NCBI RefSeq assembly: GCF_030463535.1
Contig: NC_132898.1
Coordinates: 22,899,162-22,963,161, forward strand
Reading direction: 5' to 3'
Source of the DNA: Salminus brasiliensis
Taxonomy: Eukaryota > Chordata > Actinopteri > Characiformes > Bryconidae
DNA length: 64,000 bases
The notes under the pieces are model-generated. The model was not told where the DNA came from. It made no database searches and worked only from the letters and a program-made list of their open reading frames with translations. A program made the translations under genes and the position numbers. This document shows positions 1-29,749 of this stretch, piece after piece (the stretch's first letter is position 1; each line of letters opens with the position of its first letter).

Positions 1-10280
<10,280 letters not shown>

Positions 10281-10281
10281 G

Positions 10282-10580
10282 GTTCTAGTTCGGGAGAAAC
10301 GGGCGGACGGAGAACCGAAGGCTGAGAGCCGGTTACTACTGCGGCCACACGTGTGTGTGTCACGCTGCTGCGGAGCTGGAGCAAGACTCGCGATGGTTGG
10401 GAATGAACAGGACGCGCTCCAAACGGCACATTAGTTACATGCAGCCTAGAAAGGGTTACTACCTAAAGGGTTTTCTACTGCGAATGATCGAAAAGCAAAC
10501 ATTATATATACGCTTATATGTAAGTATTTACATGTATTTATCACTTATTCACTCAAAACATACAGTATGACTTATTTCTC
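10282..10580 (-). promoter_or_regulatory. Proximal promoter/5'UTR of ATAD3 (source of the intronic copy)
   Basis: The roughly 100 bases just upstream of the ATAD3 start are GC- and CpG-rich compared with the surrounding AT-rich DNA, as expected for a housekeeping promoter. No TATA box was seen at a useful distance. The segment is duplicated at 7491-7788. The transcription start itself cannot be placed from sequence alone. Confidence 0.5.
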
Positions 10581-11553
10581 GATTGTTGTCACCATATTAC
10601 TATACTGAGGGTTAGGTGTTTCTGCTTTTACCATGCTTTACATGGCAACTCTATTTACTTGAGTAAATGCGCATGTGAACAAGTAAGCAGTGAGCAAGTA
10701 ACAGTGAAGCACTGTCCGCTCCCCCTCGTAATGAATGCGTTTCTTAGAGCTGTCCTTTTTGAACCCTACAACTAGAAGCACTTAGTACCCTCTGTGGAGG
10801 GCGTAGGGAGTAGGGCTCATCAGCTCTAAATGGAACACGTCGCAAAATCGTCCTCTAAAGGTCATCATGAAGTCCCGCCCAGCCCCCGGAGTATGGCGGC
10901 TGTAGTGGGCCAAACAGCATTGCAGCACCATGCTAGCAGTGTAGCCGGGGTTATACTGATAGTGAAAGGTGGATTAATAGTGTTACAAGCACTACATTTC
11001 ATACTATGCACTGCAAACTCAAATACAGGGCTTCCTTTTTTGTGTCATACAACATTTTCTAAAACATAGCACATAAAATGTCTATGTCTCTCTCTCTCTC
11101 TCTTACACACACCATGTGTATTCCTCTTAGTGTGCTCCTTCTATAAAGGTATGTAAGGGCAGCTGGGCTCCATCCAGCACAACCCTCAACCCCACCAACC
11201 AAAAGAGAAGCCTGGGCCCTGTTACCTTTTCTAATAAAAGCTGTAGTATTTTGTTGTAAAAACAAAAAAATAAATAAAATAAAAGCATTGCTGCATAAAA
11301 GCTGTAGTATAAAAAATATATAAAATGCAAATAAAATAATAAAATATATTTATTATATATAATATATTTATATTAAAAGAATTATAAATATATATATAAT
11401 CAAATTACTTTATTTTTTAGTGCATCTTCCACAATATATACACATACGTTGTAAGTAAGTTACAATGTATGTTAAAGGTGTGGTGTGTTCAGAGATCATT
11501 AGCATGGTGAGATGTGTGTGATTGACTATATTGTATTATTATTATTATTTGTA

Positions 11554-11559
<6 letters not shown>

Positions 11560-11595
<36 letters not shown>

Positions 11596-11613
11596 AATAA
11601 TAATAATAATAAT
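11560..11613. repeat. (ATT)n/(AAT)n palindrome
   Basis: A run of ATT units flips directly into a run of AAT units, giving a near-perfect inverted repeat with almost no spacer. It can form a hairpin or cruciform. Confidence 0.85.
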
Positions 11614-12370
11614 ATAAAACAATTTTCTTGTAGTGGATAATTACCCAAATGCATACACAAACACACTTAACACAAGCATAGAGAGGAAAAAGATTTATTA
11701 ACAGGAACAGTACAATAGCATATATATATTTACATACGCAAAAACACACCATCACACACTCTAACACGCATATACCCCAGCGCTTCTCCAGTCTCAGATC
11801 TTCTACAGTGTGATCCAGAAACAGCACTCCAACATGGAGAACCTTTATGTACACATCTCTGACTGTTTACACTCACTCTTCTCCTCTCTTCATTTTCACA
11901 CTTGGAAGGCTGCAACAGGGCACAGTTTTCTTACTCATTCAAACACATTCATTGAACCTACAGCGCAACGTACCACAGTTCTCCAATGTCTGTCCTTCAG
12001 AACCGGCGCCAAAAAAAGTCCTTCACAAAGCAGAACAGCGTTTTCTAAACCTTGACTAGTCAAGCAACAGTAGATATGAAATAACTAATTTGTGGGTGGA
12101 GTCGGGGGGGGGGGTTGTGTAATAAGGCTTTATGATATGGACAAAATATGGTGATCTTATTGCTACATACTGTGATACGCATTATGTATTAAGACACACA
12201 GGTGATGCTGACGGCAAATCATTTGAAGTTGATGGATCTTTATGAACCCTGATGTAACTGCAGCTGTGATTGGTCAGAATGCTCACTTTAATACACTGTG
12301 GTTGGTCAGAGGGCTAGTTTATCAATAATTAATAAATTATGCACTGTGCATCACTTGAATGAGGTTGAAC

Positions 12371-12605
12371 AGTTCTGCTACGCTCTTAACAAGGAAGTTT
12401 TTTAAGGGTTCTTCTGTGAAGGACGTGGTTTTATATAAAACCATGACCTTTTAACCATCCATTTGGATGCTTAAATGGTTCCCCGCCTGGTTACAGGGTG
12501 CTTCACACTGGGGAGAACCTCTTGTAGATGGTTCTATTTAGAACTACAGCCCCAAAAAGAGTTCTGCTATCTTCAGAAGTTGAAGAACCCTTTAAGAGGG
12601 CTATA
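12371..12605. mobile_element. Dispersed repeat with AAGGGTTCTT-type sequence
   Basis: Contains TTAAGGGTTCTTCTGTGAAG at the left, AAGAACCCTTTAAGAGGG at the right, and TATATAAAACCATG inside. The ends are roughly inverted, which suggests a small non-autonomous DNA transposon. Related fragments with the words AAAGAACC and AGAAGAACCACTTTTGGTTC occur near 15265-15340 and 21565-21640. The element sits just past the 3' end of MRPL20 and may lie in its 3'UTR. Confidence 0.55.
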
Positions 12606-12752
12606 GAGAAGGGAATAGCAGGGTAGACTCAGGTCAGTACATCTCGGGTGGCACCTCTCGGCTCTGCTGCAGCTGCTGAAGGGTTTGGCTGTTTTGGAGC
12701 TTTGTGGAGAACTGGGTATAAGTGCTCTGTGGATGGCTGAGTGCAGAGGCAA

Positions 12753-15700
12753 TCACTGCAGCTGCGTGATGCGTGAGAACACCCCCGCCGGCTCTTTCCC
12801 GTCGCCCAATGCCGCCCGCAGACCCTCTTGCTGCCGTGCCCGTGCCAACGTCGCCAAGGCCTGAAACGTCCGTGGCTCTGTGATCGCCAACTCACTCAAA
12901 ATCCGCCTGTTCAGCTGGACACTGCACTGAAACACAGATTGAACACACACGTTAATATCAGCTCCCACTCCATATTATACAATTATCCTGACCTTTTTTG
13001 GGGATTTTGGGCCCCATGAAAAGATAAGAAAAATAAAAACAAAAAATTGGTTGAAGGCACCAAATATAAAACATCCAGCCAACAGCAGAACATTCATACT
13101 CAGAAAAATGGCTCGGTTATGAAGCTCCAGTCAAGCAGACTCATAGGGTGCTTTTTAGGCTCCGAGGCTAACTACTCTTACCTGACAACTTCACAAGCAC
13201 CCAACAAGTCCCAATTCACTGGCGCTTTATCACAGACTTTCTTCTCCAACAAAAAGCTAATCTTTGTTGAACAGCTAGTTCGCTAGCTCATTGGAATGTT
13301 GGGTTGGCATAGCTAGCTACCTTACGATCAGTGTCCGCAGCAGTAACCTACTTTAGACTGCATTCATCATGCGACCGTAAACCTTTCGATACAAGATGAC
13401 CAGGAATTCCAGACGAAAGTGGCCGTGAAAGTGGACATGATGACATAAGGTAAATAAGGAGCATTTCAGTATGCTTTTTGAATGAGGCTCTTTTACATAG
13501 AACAATCTTAAAGCAACACTATGTAGCTTTTTTTGTTCCCTTAAAAGGGAACATTGTGATGCTCCACTGACCTGTAATAGAGAGAACAACACCTCTGTCG
13601 TTCATGATACTCTGAGCTCGGCACTCAGGATAACGCTTGCAGTAACCTGAGTCGTAAGTGTAAAATACAGTAATACTACTGTCCTACGTTAGTCCACATG
13701 CTTCTTTTACTTTCAATGGCGGTTCTGAATCTCTCAGATCATCCATAGAAACGTGTCTTTTTTGGGTGGCTCCAAGCTCAAATTACACTTCCCGACTAAT
13801 GGGTTTCATAGTGTTGCTTTACTGGAACAGTGTACTCAATGGTAAAGGATAGAGAGAGGTTGGTATAATATATATTTGATGAGTGCGTTTATAGTGGGTT
13901 ATGAGAGCCAATTAGAGGACCATTATTTTATTAAAGCTTTAGAATTATAATACTTTATAATCTCCTTAGTAATCAGCCCACACGATCTGGCTTTTCTGGC
14001 AGACTTTAATTTCTAATGCTCTTCCAGGGTAGACATAGGGGATGGAAGTTCCTCTAGCAGGCCATGTAAACAAGTCTGGTAAAGCATCCATTGATCAGAG
14101 AAAAGTTTAATATGGATCTGCACCCGGAGACTAAATAGGAAGCGACATTTAGCTGGAAAATGACGTATGTGTAGTAGAAACTTAATGTTTCCTCACATTC
14201 AATAAAGCGAGGGAAATTCTATGACTGGCCCTTTGAGTGGTTGAGCGAGCGAGTTAACATAATCCTAACATCAAGATGTCTTGGGAAAACTGGACCTAGT
14301 ACAGTGCTAAGTTCAGTGAGTAATTCAGCCTGTAATTTTCTCAAGAGAGGAAGAAGAAAAACACACAGCTGATCTGGACAGAAATAAGATCACACAGTAG
14401 CTTATTGTCGGTAAAAGAGGAATTTCGTGTACATTTCATCCTGTCTGAAGTATATCTGGAAATCAGATGAGGTTTATGAGAAGAAGCATGAAGCATAAAG
14501 GTGGTGTAAACAGCCAGATGTGGCAGAAGGGTAATATACTCACTTTCACAAGGTTGTGAATCAGCAGAGGATATTTCATTCCATGCTCGCGAGTAGCTGC
14601 AGCGATGCGAGTTATCCACAACTACAGGACAGAAAGCAGCAGAGATACAGAGCAGATTAAAATACAGTACACTCTCATCTCCCACTAGTAGCAACAATGG
14701 AACATTTTTTGTGCTTTATAGAAGCTTTTTTAAAACTGTGCCCTATTCACCATCATATGCAAAAATCCAGATCACCATAAAGAGCACAGAATTCCACATG
14801 GTAGTGAACAGTTCTCAGACATCACTACAAACCAGAAGAACTCAGTCACTTTGGATAAGAGCATCTGCTAAATGCAATAAATGTAAATGAACCATTTAAC
14901 TAGAGGGGTCTGTCACATAGAAGAAAGTCTGGGGGCTCTAACCAATCCAACAGTATTGGGGGGGGGGGGGATTCCTATTGGATAGTCCTCACTTCTACAC
15001 ATTTTAATACACAGTTATTGTTCATGTACTAAACTGAACAGACTGCAAACCAAAAAAAATGTGTGCAAAAGTAATGGCACATCATAGATATGGAAAGAAA
15101 ATTGTAGAATGTCAAATGCATGATTTATTTGTTTTCCAATCTGCACATTTGGGTCTAAAATGTGCAGAGAGCACAATCCTTTATAAAAAGCTATGTCTAG
15201 TAATCCTGGATTATGAAATATCCCAGAAAAATACCTATTCATGCATTATGGTTATTTGGGGTGTCATGGTCCTACGCAGAACCACGGTCTTTACTAAAGA
15301 ATCCTTAAAGAACCTCATTTTTAAGGGTGCTCTTTTTTAAAAAAAAAATTGTCCTACCGATCTCATGCTACGCCGCTTAAACTTCCTCGCCTTGGTTGCA
15401 TACACAAAGGCCCTGCGGACAGCCCGGGCGGCCAGCTTATAGCAGCGGTTCTTCCTGCCCCTGAAGTGCTGAAGATAAAGACATCACGAGTAAACACACA
15501 ATGTATAAATGATGCAAATGTAATAAATGATCACTCTAGTTACTGAAGATAAAGACTTATTCAGACCCCACATCAGCCATGAAGAAAAGAAATTGCCCCT
15601 CTAAACCTAATAGCTGGTTGTAGAAATGTTTTAGACTGGCTAGACTGGAGGGTTTTGCAGCATAAGCTGCCTGATTAACATCTCATTGGGATTCAAACCA

Positions 15701-16142
15701 GTCTCCCAGGACAGGAACTGAAGAGTGTTAGACTCTATTTTTCTCTGTTTGCATCTTTTGATCCAACATAAAACACTGCAGCTCCAGACTGGGTGGAGTG
15801 ACCTAGCTACAGTAAAGCAGTGCAGGAGCTGAACCAACACAACACCATCAACTAAAACCCAGAAAAGAGACTCACGAGATGAATGATAAAGACTAAACTG
15901 GGCCTGAGGAGAAATTCCTCACCAGAATAGCTTATAAAAACCACCTAGGAAAGCACAAGTCCATCAGAACCTCACTTATCACCCAGTATGTGCCACAGTG
16001 GTGCAGTATGGCTGGAGATGTTGGTTAGCTGAAGCTAATGCTAAAACCTTCTCACCCGAGCATTCTTCAGAAGCTCCTGCACTTTCCAGTAGCGGTCAGG
16101 TCCTCGACTTCGGGTCCAGCAGGATAAAGTCAGAAACACCAT
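12753..16142 (-). CDS. mrpl20: MRPL20, mitochondrial ribosomal protein bL20m, complete
   Basis: Component of the large subunit of the mitochondrial ribosome, imported into the matrix. It binds and helps fold 16S rRNA, as bacterial L20 does. Coding exons on the minus strand: 16142-16056, 15468-15358, 14621-14544, 12926-12753. All four join in frame to 149 aa, the same length as the human protein. Recognisable blocks: MVFLT start, [46 protein letters not shown], then [20 protein letters not shown] and [14 protein letters not shown] near the end. The Arg/Lys-rich first half is the rRNA-binding part. Introns are GT-AG. It is transcribed away from SDHB and lies upstream of ATAD3 on the same strand. 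Confidence 0.97.
14847..14889 (+). mobile_element. SINE/LINE 3' tail fragment
   Basis: CACTTTGGATAAGAGCATCT followed by GCTAAATGCAATAAATGTAA. This tail is shared with the 3' end of the SINE at 27077-27272 and is common in fish retroposons. Truncated, in MRPL20 intron 2. Confidence 0.6.
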
Positions 16143-16239
16143 GATGTTTTCTAACAGATACTGGACACACGCGGGCTGTGTTTGACCTTAATCTTCACTG
16201 GAACCCCAACGTGCCTGTGGGTCCGGAGGCACTGCGCAC

Positions 16240-16250
16240 TGCGCATGCGT
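16240..16250. promoter_or_regulatory. NRF-1-like binding site upstream of MRPL20
   Basis: TGCGCATGCGT lies about 100 bp upstream of the MRPL20 start codon, next to a second GCGCA. It matches the palindromic NRF-1 consensus (YGCGCAYGCGCR) at all but one position. NRF-1 is an established activator of nuclear genes for mitochondrial proteins, so regulation of MRPL20 is a reasonable inference. Confidence 0.6.
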
Positions 16251-17008
16251 TAACCAGTAAAAGTCCCGTCAAGGTCATGTATTTATAATCATTAAAAAAT
16301 AAAAATACATTATAATGTAATATAATTAATATATACTTATAATTAATATATATTTATAATTATAATGTGTATATGATGTATTAACGTGTTAACGAACGTG
16401 TTAAAGTTAAAACACGTGTTACGTGCAAATACGTAGTAATAACAATAACAGAAGTTCATTGAAAGGCGAGAGATTCCTGAATAATTATGCAACTATAATC
16501 CAAATTATGTCATTTTTATTGAGCAAATAAACAAAGGAAAAGGAAAAAAATATATTAATCGAATTAAAAAGAAAGCAAGAGTGTAATTCTTAGGTAACTG
16601 GGTAAACCTCACCTCATGTCCTTATTATATGAAACCTATAGAAACATGAATATTATCCAGATCAGCTGGATAATAAGAGTTTTCTGTGAACTCCAGTATC
16701 GATTTGTTCAGTTCCACCAGCAACTCATCTGATTTACTTTAATGAAGGACTGATTGCATAAACCTGGTGTTGGATGGAAACTGGGACGTCTGGTCAACCA
16801 CTAGAAAAGCACTGGAAATGGTCAAATCATTTCAGACCATATCAGACTAAGTTCATACAGCTAGTAGGGCAATGCTTTAATAACTGTCGATCACATAGAA
16901 AATCAAGATAAATAAATATTTTAAAAAGCAAAACATTAAACATTATAAAAAATATATAGAGATAAGGAACGTCTACAACAAAGTTGTATACATGTGTCTA
17001 TAACAATA

Positions 17009-17441
17009 CACTATATAGACAAAAGTATTGGGACACCCTACAGCATTCATTGTTTCTACCAAATAAGGGTATTAAACAAGAGTATATTCTGCTTTTGTTG
17101 GAGTGACTGTGTCTACTGTTTTCTAATGTATTTTGGAGCATAGCTGTGAGGATTTTATTGCATTTAGCAACAAGAGCATTAGTAAGCCCAGGATGTGGGT
17201 TGATCATCACCCCTCCTCATCCCCAACTCCCCAACTCATCCCAAAAGTTCCAGAGAACTTTTTTCCAGGGGGGGGGGGGGTGTTATGGTGCCAATAAGTT
17301 CATGTTTATCTGCTCCAGAGAGTCCTATTGTATTGGCAATGCTTCTCTGCAGGAACATTGTGTCAGCAATGGGTGCAACTTCAAGTAGTTAAATACATTC
17401 ATTAGAATTTTAGGGTTGTCCACAAACTTTTGACCATTTAG
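17009..17441 (+). mobile_element. Family A element, copy 3
   Basis: Starts CACTATATAGACAAAAGTAT and ends with a decayed inverse terminus (CACAAACTTTTGACCATTTA). The central part is altered around a poly-G run (17270-17280). It sits between the MRPL20 and SDHB promoters. Confidence 0.8.
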
Positions 17442-17643
17442 TATATATAATATAATTTGTGTATGTCGAGTATGAGCATATAAAATGGTATAGATGCAAG
17501 AACAGATGTAAAACAGACGTTAAATGAGGAGATTAAGCTAAAATCTCTAGTAGCAGCTCTGGACCATAGGGACCGCTGTGTAGCGGCAGAGGCGGCGCAG
17601 TGGCTGACGGTCCGGCGGCGGACAGTGTTCTGTAACAGTAGTG

Positions 17644-25088
<7,445 letters not shown>

Positions 25089-25456
25089 TCTGCAGTCAAG
25101 CCAAAGCCCTCCATAGCAACAGTCCATAGCAACAGCATCAACATTACAGTGCTGAACATACTCAGAGAAACCTGACCAGCTTCCTGACCCTAACCTCCTG
25201 ATCAGCCACACACGCCCAGCGCAGCTTCATACCACTCCACAATACAGCAGACTGATCTGTGTGTGTGTAAATATGAGAGGTTACATAAACATTAATTTAA
25301 TTGATACTGCATTCCTTCATTACTGTCTGTTATATAGCCTACATAGACATGTGAATATAGATGGGTGTGTACAGGTGTGTGTGGGTGCGGTCAGCAACAT
25401 TTGAAGTACATAATATCATAATCTTCTCTTGTATTTATGGGAGATGATTTTTGTGT

Positions 25457-25466
25457 AATAAATAAA
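25457..25466 (+). terminator. SDHB polyadenylation signal
   Basis: Two overlapping AATAAA hexamers about 370 bp after the SDHB stop codon, the first such signals in that direction. Confidence 0.7.
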
Positions 25467-26058
25467 TGCATCACATCCTCAGCTCTGCAGTCCCATCTCT
25501 GTATAGCACAGGCTTCACGTGAGGGTTCTTTAAACCTATAAAAGGCTCTATACACTCAAATGTATCTCTTAAAAAAAAGTTTCTTTGGTGTAACATGTAA
25601 GTGTGTGCAAGCTAAGCATTCTGAAACTTAAGTAATAATAAGTCATTTTAAATTAATGAAGCGTTTTAAAATGTAGGTGTGAACTGGTTGAGTATTCGCT
25701 AGTATTGCACACTAAATTAGTTTTCTGGAAACACAAATACTTTAAAAGTGTTCTAAACATTAAGTTCACAATAGGTAAGTGTTCCAGAACACAAACATGC
25801 ACTAGCTAGGCAATCTAAAACACAAGTGTGCACTACTTAGCTAAGCATTTTAGAACACAAATGTGCCCTACAACCTTGATAAGCATTCTAAAGTGTGGTT
25901 GGTCTCTATTTAAGTGTTCCAGAACACAAGCATTCTATGTACCAAACTACTTAGCTAAGCATTCTAGGAAACGGGTGCTCTAGTGCTCTAATTAGTGCTC
26001 TAGTACACAAGCATGCTAGGTACATGTTCTGAACATGATATGTGGTTTCTATATGTTC

Positions 26059-26969
26059 CAGAACGCAAGTGTGCACTACTTAGCTAAGCGTTCTAGAACG
26101 CAAGTGTGCACTACTTAGCTAAGCGTTCCAGAACGCAAGTGTGCACTACTTAGCTAAGCGTTCTAGGACGCAAGTGTGCACTACTTAGCTAAGCGTTCTA
26201 GGACGCAAGTGTGAACTACTTAGCTATGCGTTCTAGGACGCAAGTGTGAACTACTTAGCTAAGCGTTCTAGGACGCAAGTGTGCACTACTTAGCTAAGCG
26301 TTCTAGGACGCCAGTGTGCACTACTTAGCTATGCGTTCTAGAACGCCAGTGTGCGCTACTTAGCTAAGCGTTCTAGGACGCAAATGTGCACTACTTAGCT
26401 ATGCGTTCCAGGACGCAAGTGCGCACTTCTTAGCTATGCGTTCCAGGACGCAAGTGCGCACTTCTTAGCTATGCGTTTTAGGACGCAAGTGTGCACTACT
26501 TAGCTATGCAGTCTAGAACGCAAGTGTGCACTACTTAGCTATGCGTTCTAGAATGCAAGTGTGCACTACTTAGCTATGCGTTCCAGGACGCAAGTGCGCA
26601 CTTCTTAGCTATGCGTTTTAGGACGCAAGTGTGCACTACTTAGCTATGCAGTCTAGAACGCAAGTGTGCACTACTTAGCTATGCGTTCTAGAACGCAAGT
26701 GTGCACTACTTAGCTATGCGTTCTAGGACGCAAGTGTGCACTACTTAGCTATGCGTTCTAGGACGCAAGTGTGCGCTACTTAGCTATGCGTTCTAGGACG
26801 CAAGTGTGCACTTCTTAGCTATGCGTTTTAGGATGAAAGTGTGCACTACTTAGCTATGCGTTCCAGAACACAAGTGTACACTACTTAGCTAAGCGTTCTA
26901 GGACGCAAATGTGCACTACTTAGCTAAGCGTTCCAGGACGCAAGTGTGCACTACTTAGCTAAGCCTTCT
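26059..26969 (+). repeat. 35-bp minisatellite, about 26 units
   Basis: Unit of the type GGACGCAAGTGTGCACTACT + TAGCTATGCGTTCTA. Units are near-identical in the centre, with variants such as GCGCACTTCT and GCAGTCTAGAACG. The variant block at 26441-26560 reappears 140 bp later (26581-26700), showing a four-unit higher-order duplication. Recognisable but diverged units (GAACACAAGT, TTAGCTAAGCATTCTA) extend to about 25700 on the left and to about 27400 on the right. Confidence 0.95.
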
Positions 26970-27076
26970 AGAGCTTAATTATAAACATACACTTCTTAAA
27001 CCATGGGTGTGCCCTAGTCAAGTATTCTTAAGCACATACTCCATTAGTTTTACAACACAAGTGTGCGCCCTCTATT

Positions 27077-27272
27077 GTGGTTGGTGTGGTGCAACAGATA
27101 ACACCACTACCTGGTTGGGGTTCGATTCCAGGTCTGGGTGACTATGCTGCGCTACACCAATAAGAGTCCTTGGGCAAGACTCCTGACACTACATTGGCCC
27201 ACCTCTGTAATACGAGTAACCTTGTAAGTCGCTCTGGAGAAGAGCGTCTGCTAAATTCCATAAATGTAAATG
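27077..27272 (+). mobile_element. tRNA-derived SINE
   Basis: The head carries an A-box-like segment (TGGTGCAACAGATAACACC) and a B-box GGTTCGATTCC at 27119-27129. It is followed by a middle region (CCTTGGGCAAGACTCCTGAC) and the tail GTCGCTCTGGAGAAGAGCGT with TAAATGTAAATG. This organisation is that of a Pol III retroposon, not of a functional tRNA gene. It is inserted into the decayed edge of the 35-bp minisatellite. Confidence 0.85.
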
Positions 27273-27699
27273 TAGTGAGGCTAAATGTTCCCAAGAATGC
27301 ACTAAGCTAAGCTTTCTAAAACACATGCACTAGCTACTAGTCTAGAACACAGTAAATACACAAGCTAGCACTGTGGAACACAAGTACATGCAAGCCAAGA
27401 GTTTTCTTCAACATTCAGTACTGTTTTTTTTTTTCTTCTTTTTTTTTACAAAAACATATTTAAATTAGAAACTCAGTTATAAAATATATAAGTACTATAA
27501 ATATCATCGACTAACAAAAAAAATAATCAGTGCGAAATCACATGACCTAGTTGGATTTAATGGAGTAATAGGAGTTACACTACTCTTACACGCAAAGACG
27601 CTCCATTTGGAACACAGCCGGTTCCGTCCGGTTCAGCGACTGTAAAAACTCATTGGTTTGTAGTGAGTGGGCGTGGCCTATGTGTCCGGCGTCGGCGCT

Positions 27700-27807
27700 A
27701 GGACCCGGTGAGCTTATAGCTAGTAAGTCACACACATAAACTCACACACATATACACACACACGCCGAGACTGAGGGTCCACTCGGGGGAAAGAAAGCCA
27801 CTTTAAG
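27700..27807 (+). other. Probable MFAP2 5' non-coding exon 1
   Basis: A sequence ending ACTTTAAG is followed by a good donor, GTAAGACC, at 27808. The next plausible acceptor, CTCTGCAG, is at 29742-29749 and precedes the exon with the start codon. CpG-rich sequence just upstream (27600-27710) would serve as promoter. The 5' boundary is a guess. Confidence 0.45.
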
Positions 27808-27954
27808 GTAAGACCTATAAAACCGTGTGTGTTCTGGAGTTAAACACACTGATACAGCGGGAGCTCTGAGAGAACTGGAGCTGAAGTTCAACAGCTTAAC
27901 TGGCTTTGGGTCTGTATTGGGAACACTGGGCAGAGTGGAATAGGGCTGAAAGTG

Positions 27955-28097
27955 TGTGTTAGTGATGTGGCTTAATTCCCAGTTTTCCCAGTGAAGGTGA
28001 GTTTGGGGGGCCTCATTGTAGGGGGGTTATATAGCCTGGGGCCAAATGACAGTACAATAGGGGGAGGCAGCCAACATAAATACTTCTGCTCGCGCGC

Positions 28098-28136
<39 letters not shown>

Positions 28137-28255
28137 AGATATGGTTGAATTCATAGTGACGGTTTAAGTAGAGTTTTGGGGACCTAAATGCATGGGGGTT
28201 TATATAGCCTAGGGGGGAAATGACAGTACAATAGGGGGAGACAGCCTATATAAAT

Positions 28256-28291
<36 letters not shown>

Positions 28292-28440
28292 GTGTTGTGA
28301 TTTTATTCACAGTGCAGGTTTAAGGTAAGTTTGGGGGCCCTCACTGTAGGCGGAGTTAACATAGCCCGGAGGGCAAATGACAGTACAATAGGTGGGAGAC
28401 AGCCAACATAAATACTTGAGTGTGTGTGTGTGTGTGTGTG
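27955..28440 (+). repeat. Three tandem copies of a ~150-bp unit in the MFAP2 5' intron
   Basis: Each unit carries AAATGACAGTACAATAGG and AGACAGCCAACATAAATACT (or a close variant) and ends in a (GT)n run. Units cover about 27955-28131, 28140-28288 and 28289-28440. Each also carries TATATAGCC or a variant, and a GGTGAGTTTG/GGTAAGTTTG-like word. Confidence 0.85.
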
Positions 28441-28548
28441 GAATGATCATTGGGGAGGTTGGGGGTGGGGCAAATATAAAAAGAGGAAAGGAAATGAGAG
28501 GAGAGGATAAAAGGAGAGTGGTCGAGGAAGGGAGTGAGAGGAGAAGAG

Positions 28549-28581
<33 letters not shown>

Positions 28582-28795
28582 GGGGGAGGGGGCAGTGAGA
28601 GCGGGGAGAAGAGGGGGGGGGTTAATAGTTCCCAGATGTGAACTGTGAAAACATATGGTTTCCGATGACCACTGTGATGCACTGGAGGAATGTCTGGCTT
28701 TACACACACACACATATGATCACTTTTATATACACACTCCTTATATACTTTAATTAGTTCCATATCAACACTGTCCAAAGAATAGTATCGTTCTT

Positions 28796-28830
<35 letters not shown>

Positions 28831-28986
28831 CAGACACAATACACATATTCGAATGCACTCAGTGACACACTCGGACACACACACTCAGAAACACACACAC
28901 ACTTGCGCTCACTCTTTCCTCGAGGTATCACTCCTGGCAGAGTTTAGTTTGAATGTTAGTTTCTTGGAAATGCTTAGAAATTGGAG

Positions 28987-29028
<42 letters not shown>

Positions 29029-29279
29029 CAGAGCTGTAGTTTTGGCTCCTGGATCTCACTGCACTCATTCAACCTGGAGAGTGGGGAGAGAGAGAGGGAG
29101 AGAGAGAAGGAGAAGGAACAGGGGGTGAAAGTAAGAAAGAGAGATATAAGAAGAGTGAGAGAGGAAGAGAGAGAGGGAGAGTGAAAGAGAGAGAGGGAGG
29201 AGGGAAAATGAGGGAGCAAAGAAAATAAAAGAAAGAAGAAGAGAAAAAATGACAAAGAGAGAGTGTGGCAGAAAAGAGC

Positions 29280-29310
<31 letters not shown>

Positions 29311-29480
29311 TGCTGGAATGTGTCGCTGCTTGGGGGAAAAGAAATAGAAAACCAGAGAAGTTGCTAACAAACTTACACATTCTCTCTCTCTTTCTCTCTC
29401 TCTCTCACTGTGAGGTGAAGTGGGAAAGAGAGATGGGGGGCTCGAGGGAGACCGACTGTAAAACTGCATTGGTCTGAAGG
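28441..29480 (+). repeat. Low-complexity block of (GT)n, (CA)n and purine-rich sequence
   Basis: Simple repeats follow one another in the MFAP2 5' intron: GT at 28551-28580 and 29280-29308, CA at 28797-28826 and 28988-29028, and GA-rich DNA at 28490-28620 and 29080-29260. Open frames over this block are repeat artefacts. Confidence 0.85.
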
Positions 29481-29749
29481 AAGTGATTCACTAAATGTTT
29501 AAAACTGTGGATTCTAGTTGATTCTTATAGAATGAATTAAAAGACGCTGTAATCAGTGTGTGTGTATATGTGTGTGTGTATTCCACGGATGTGTGTGAAC
29601 ATATCCTCCAGGTACAGCTGTGAATTCAGTCTGTTCGAATCTAAATTGAACCAAAAGAATCAAATCAAATAGATTCATTATAAAATGTAAGACTTAATGA
29701 TTCACTAAGTCATTTTCTTAAAGCAAATCCCTTTTGTATCTCTCTGCAG

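Larger units (their letters stand above)
10581..12752. other. ATAD3-MRPL20 intergenic region
   Basis: No gene was recognised. The region holds an AT-rich low-complexity stretch (11320-11420), a long ATT/AAT palindrome (11560-11613) and a dispersed repeat (12371-12605). Short open frames here are not conserved-looking. The 3'UTR of MRPL20 should occupy the right part, but no convincing minus-strand AATAAA was found close to its stop. Confidence 0.6.
16143..17643. other. MRPL20-SDHB head-to-head intergenic region
   Basis: About 1.5 kb between two divergent start codons. CpG-containing DNA lies at both ends (16190-16260 and 17570-17660), as expected for two separate housekeeping promoters. The middle is AT-rich (16280-16600) and holds a family A transposon (17009-17441). 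No further gene was seen. Confidence 0.6.
25467..27690. other. SDHB-MFAP2 intergenic region
   Basis: No gene. It is dominated by a 35-bp minisatellite with a homogeneous core (26059-26969) and decayed edges on both sides, interrupted by a SINE (27077-27272). In human, ATP13A2 lies between SDHB and MFAP2; no ATP13A2 exon was recognised here. Confidence 0.7.

Noticed and set aside
26059-26969. CRISPR-like regular 35-bp repeats
   Set aside because: Units abut directly with no spacers, in a vertebrate nuclear context. It is a minisatellite.
27087-27129. Possible tRNA gene (A and B boxes)
   Set aside because: The sequence does not fold as a complete tRNA and continues into a SINE body and tail. 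The same applies to the heads at 31461 and 50051.
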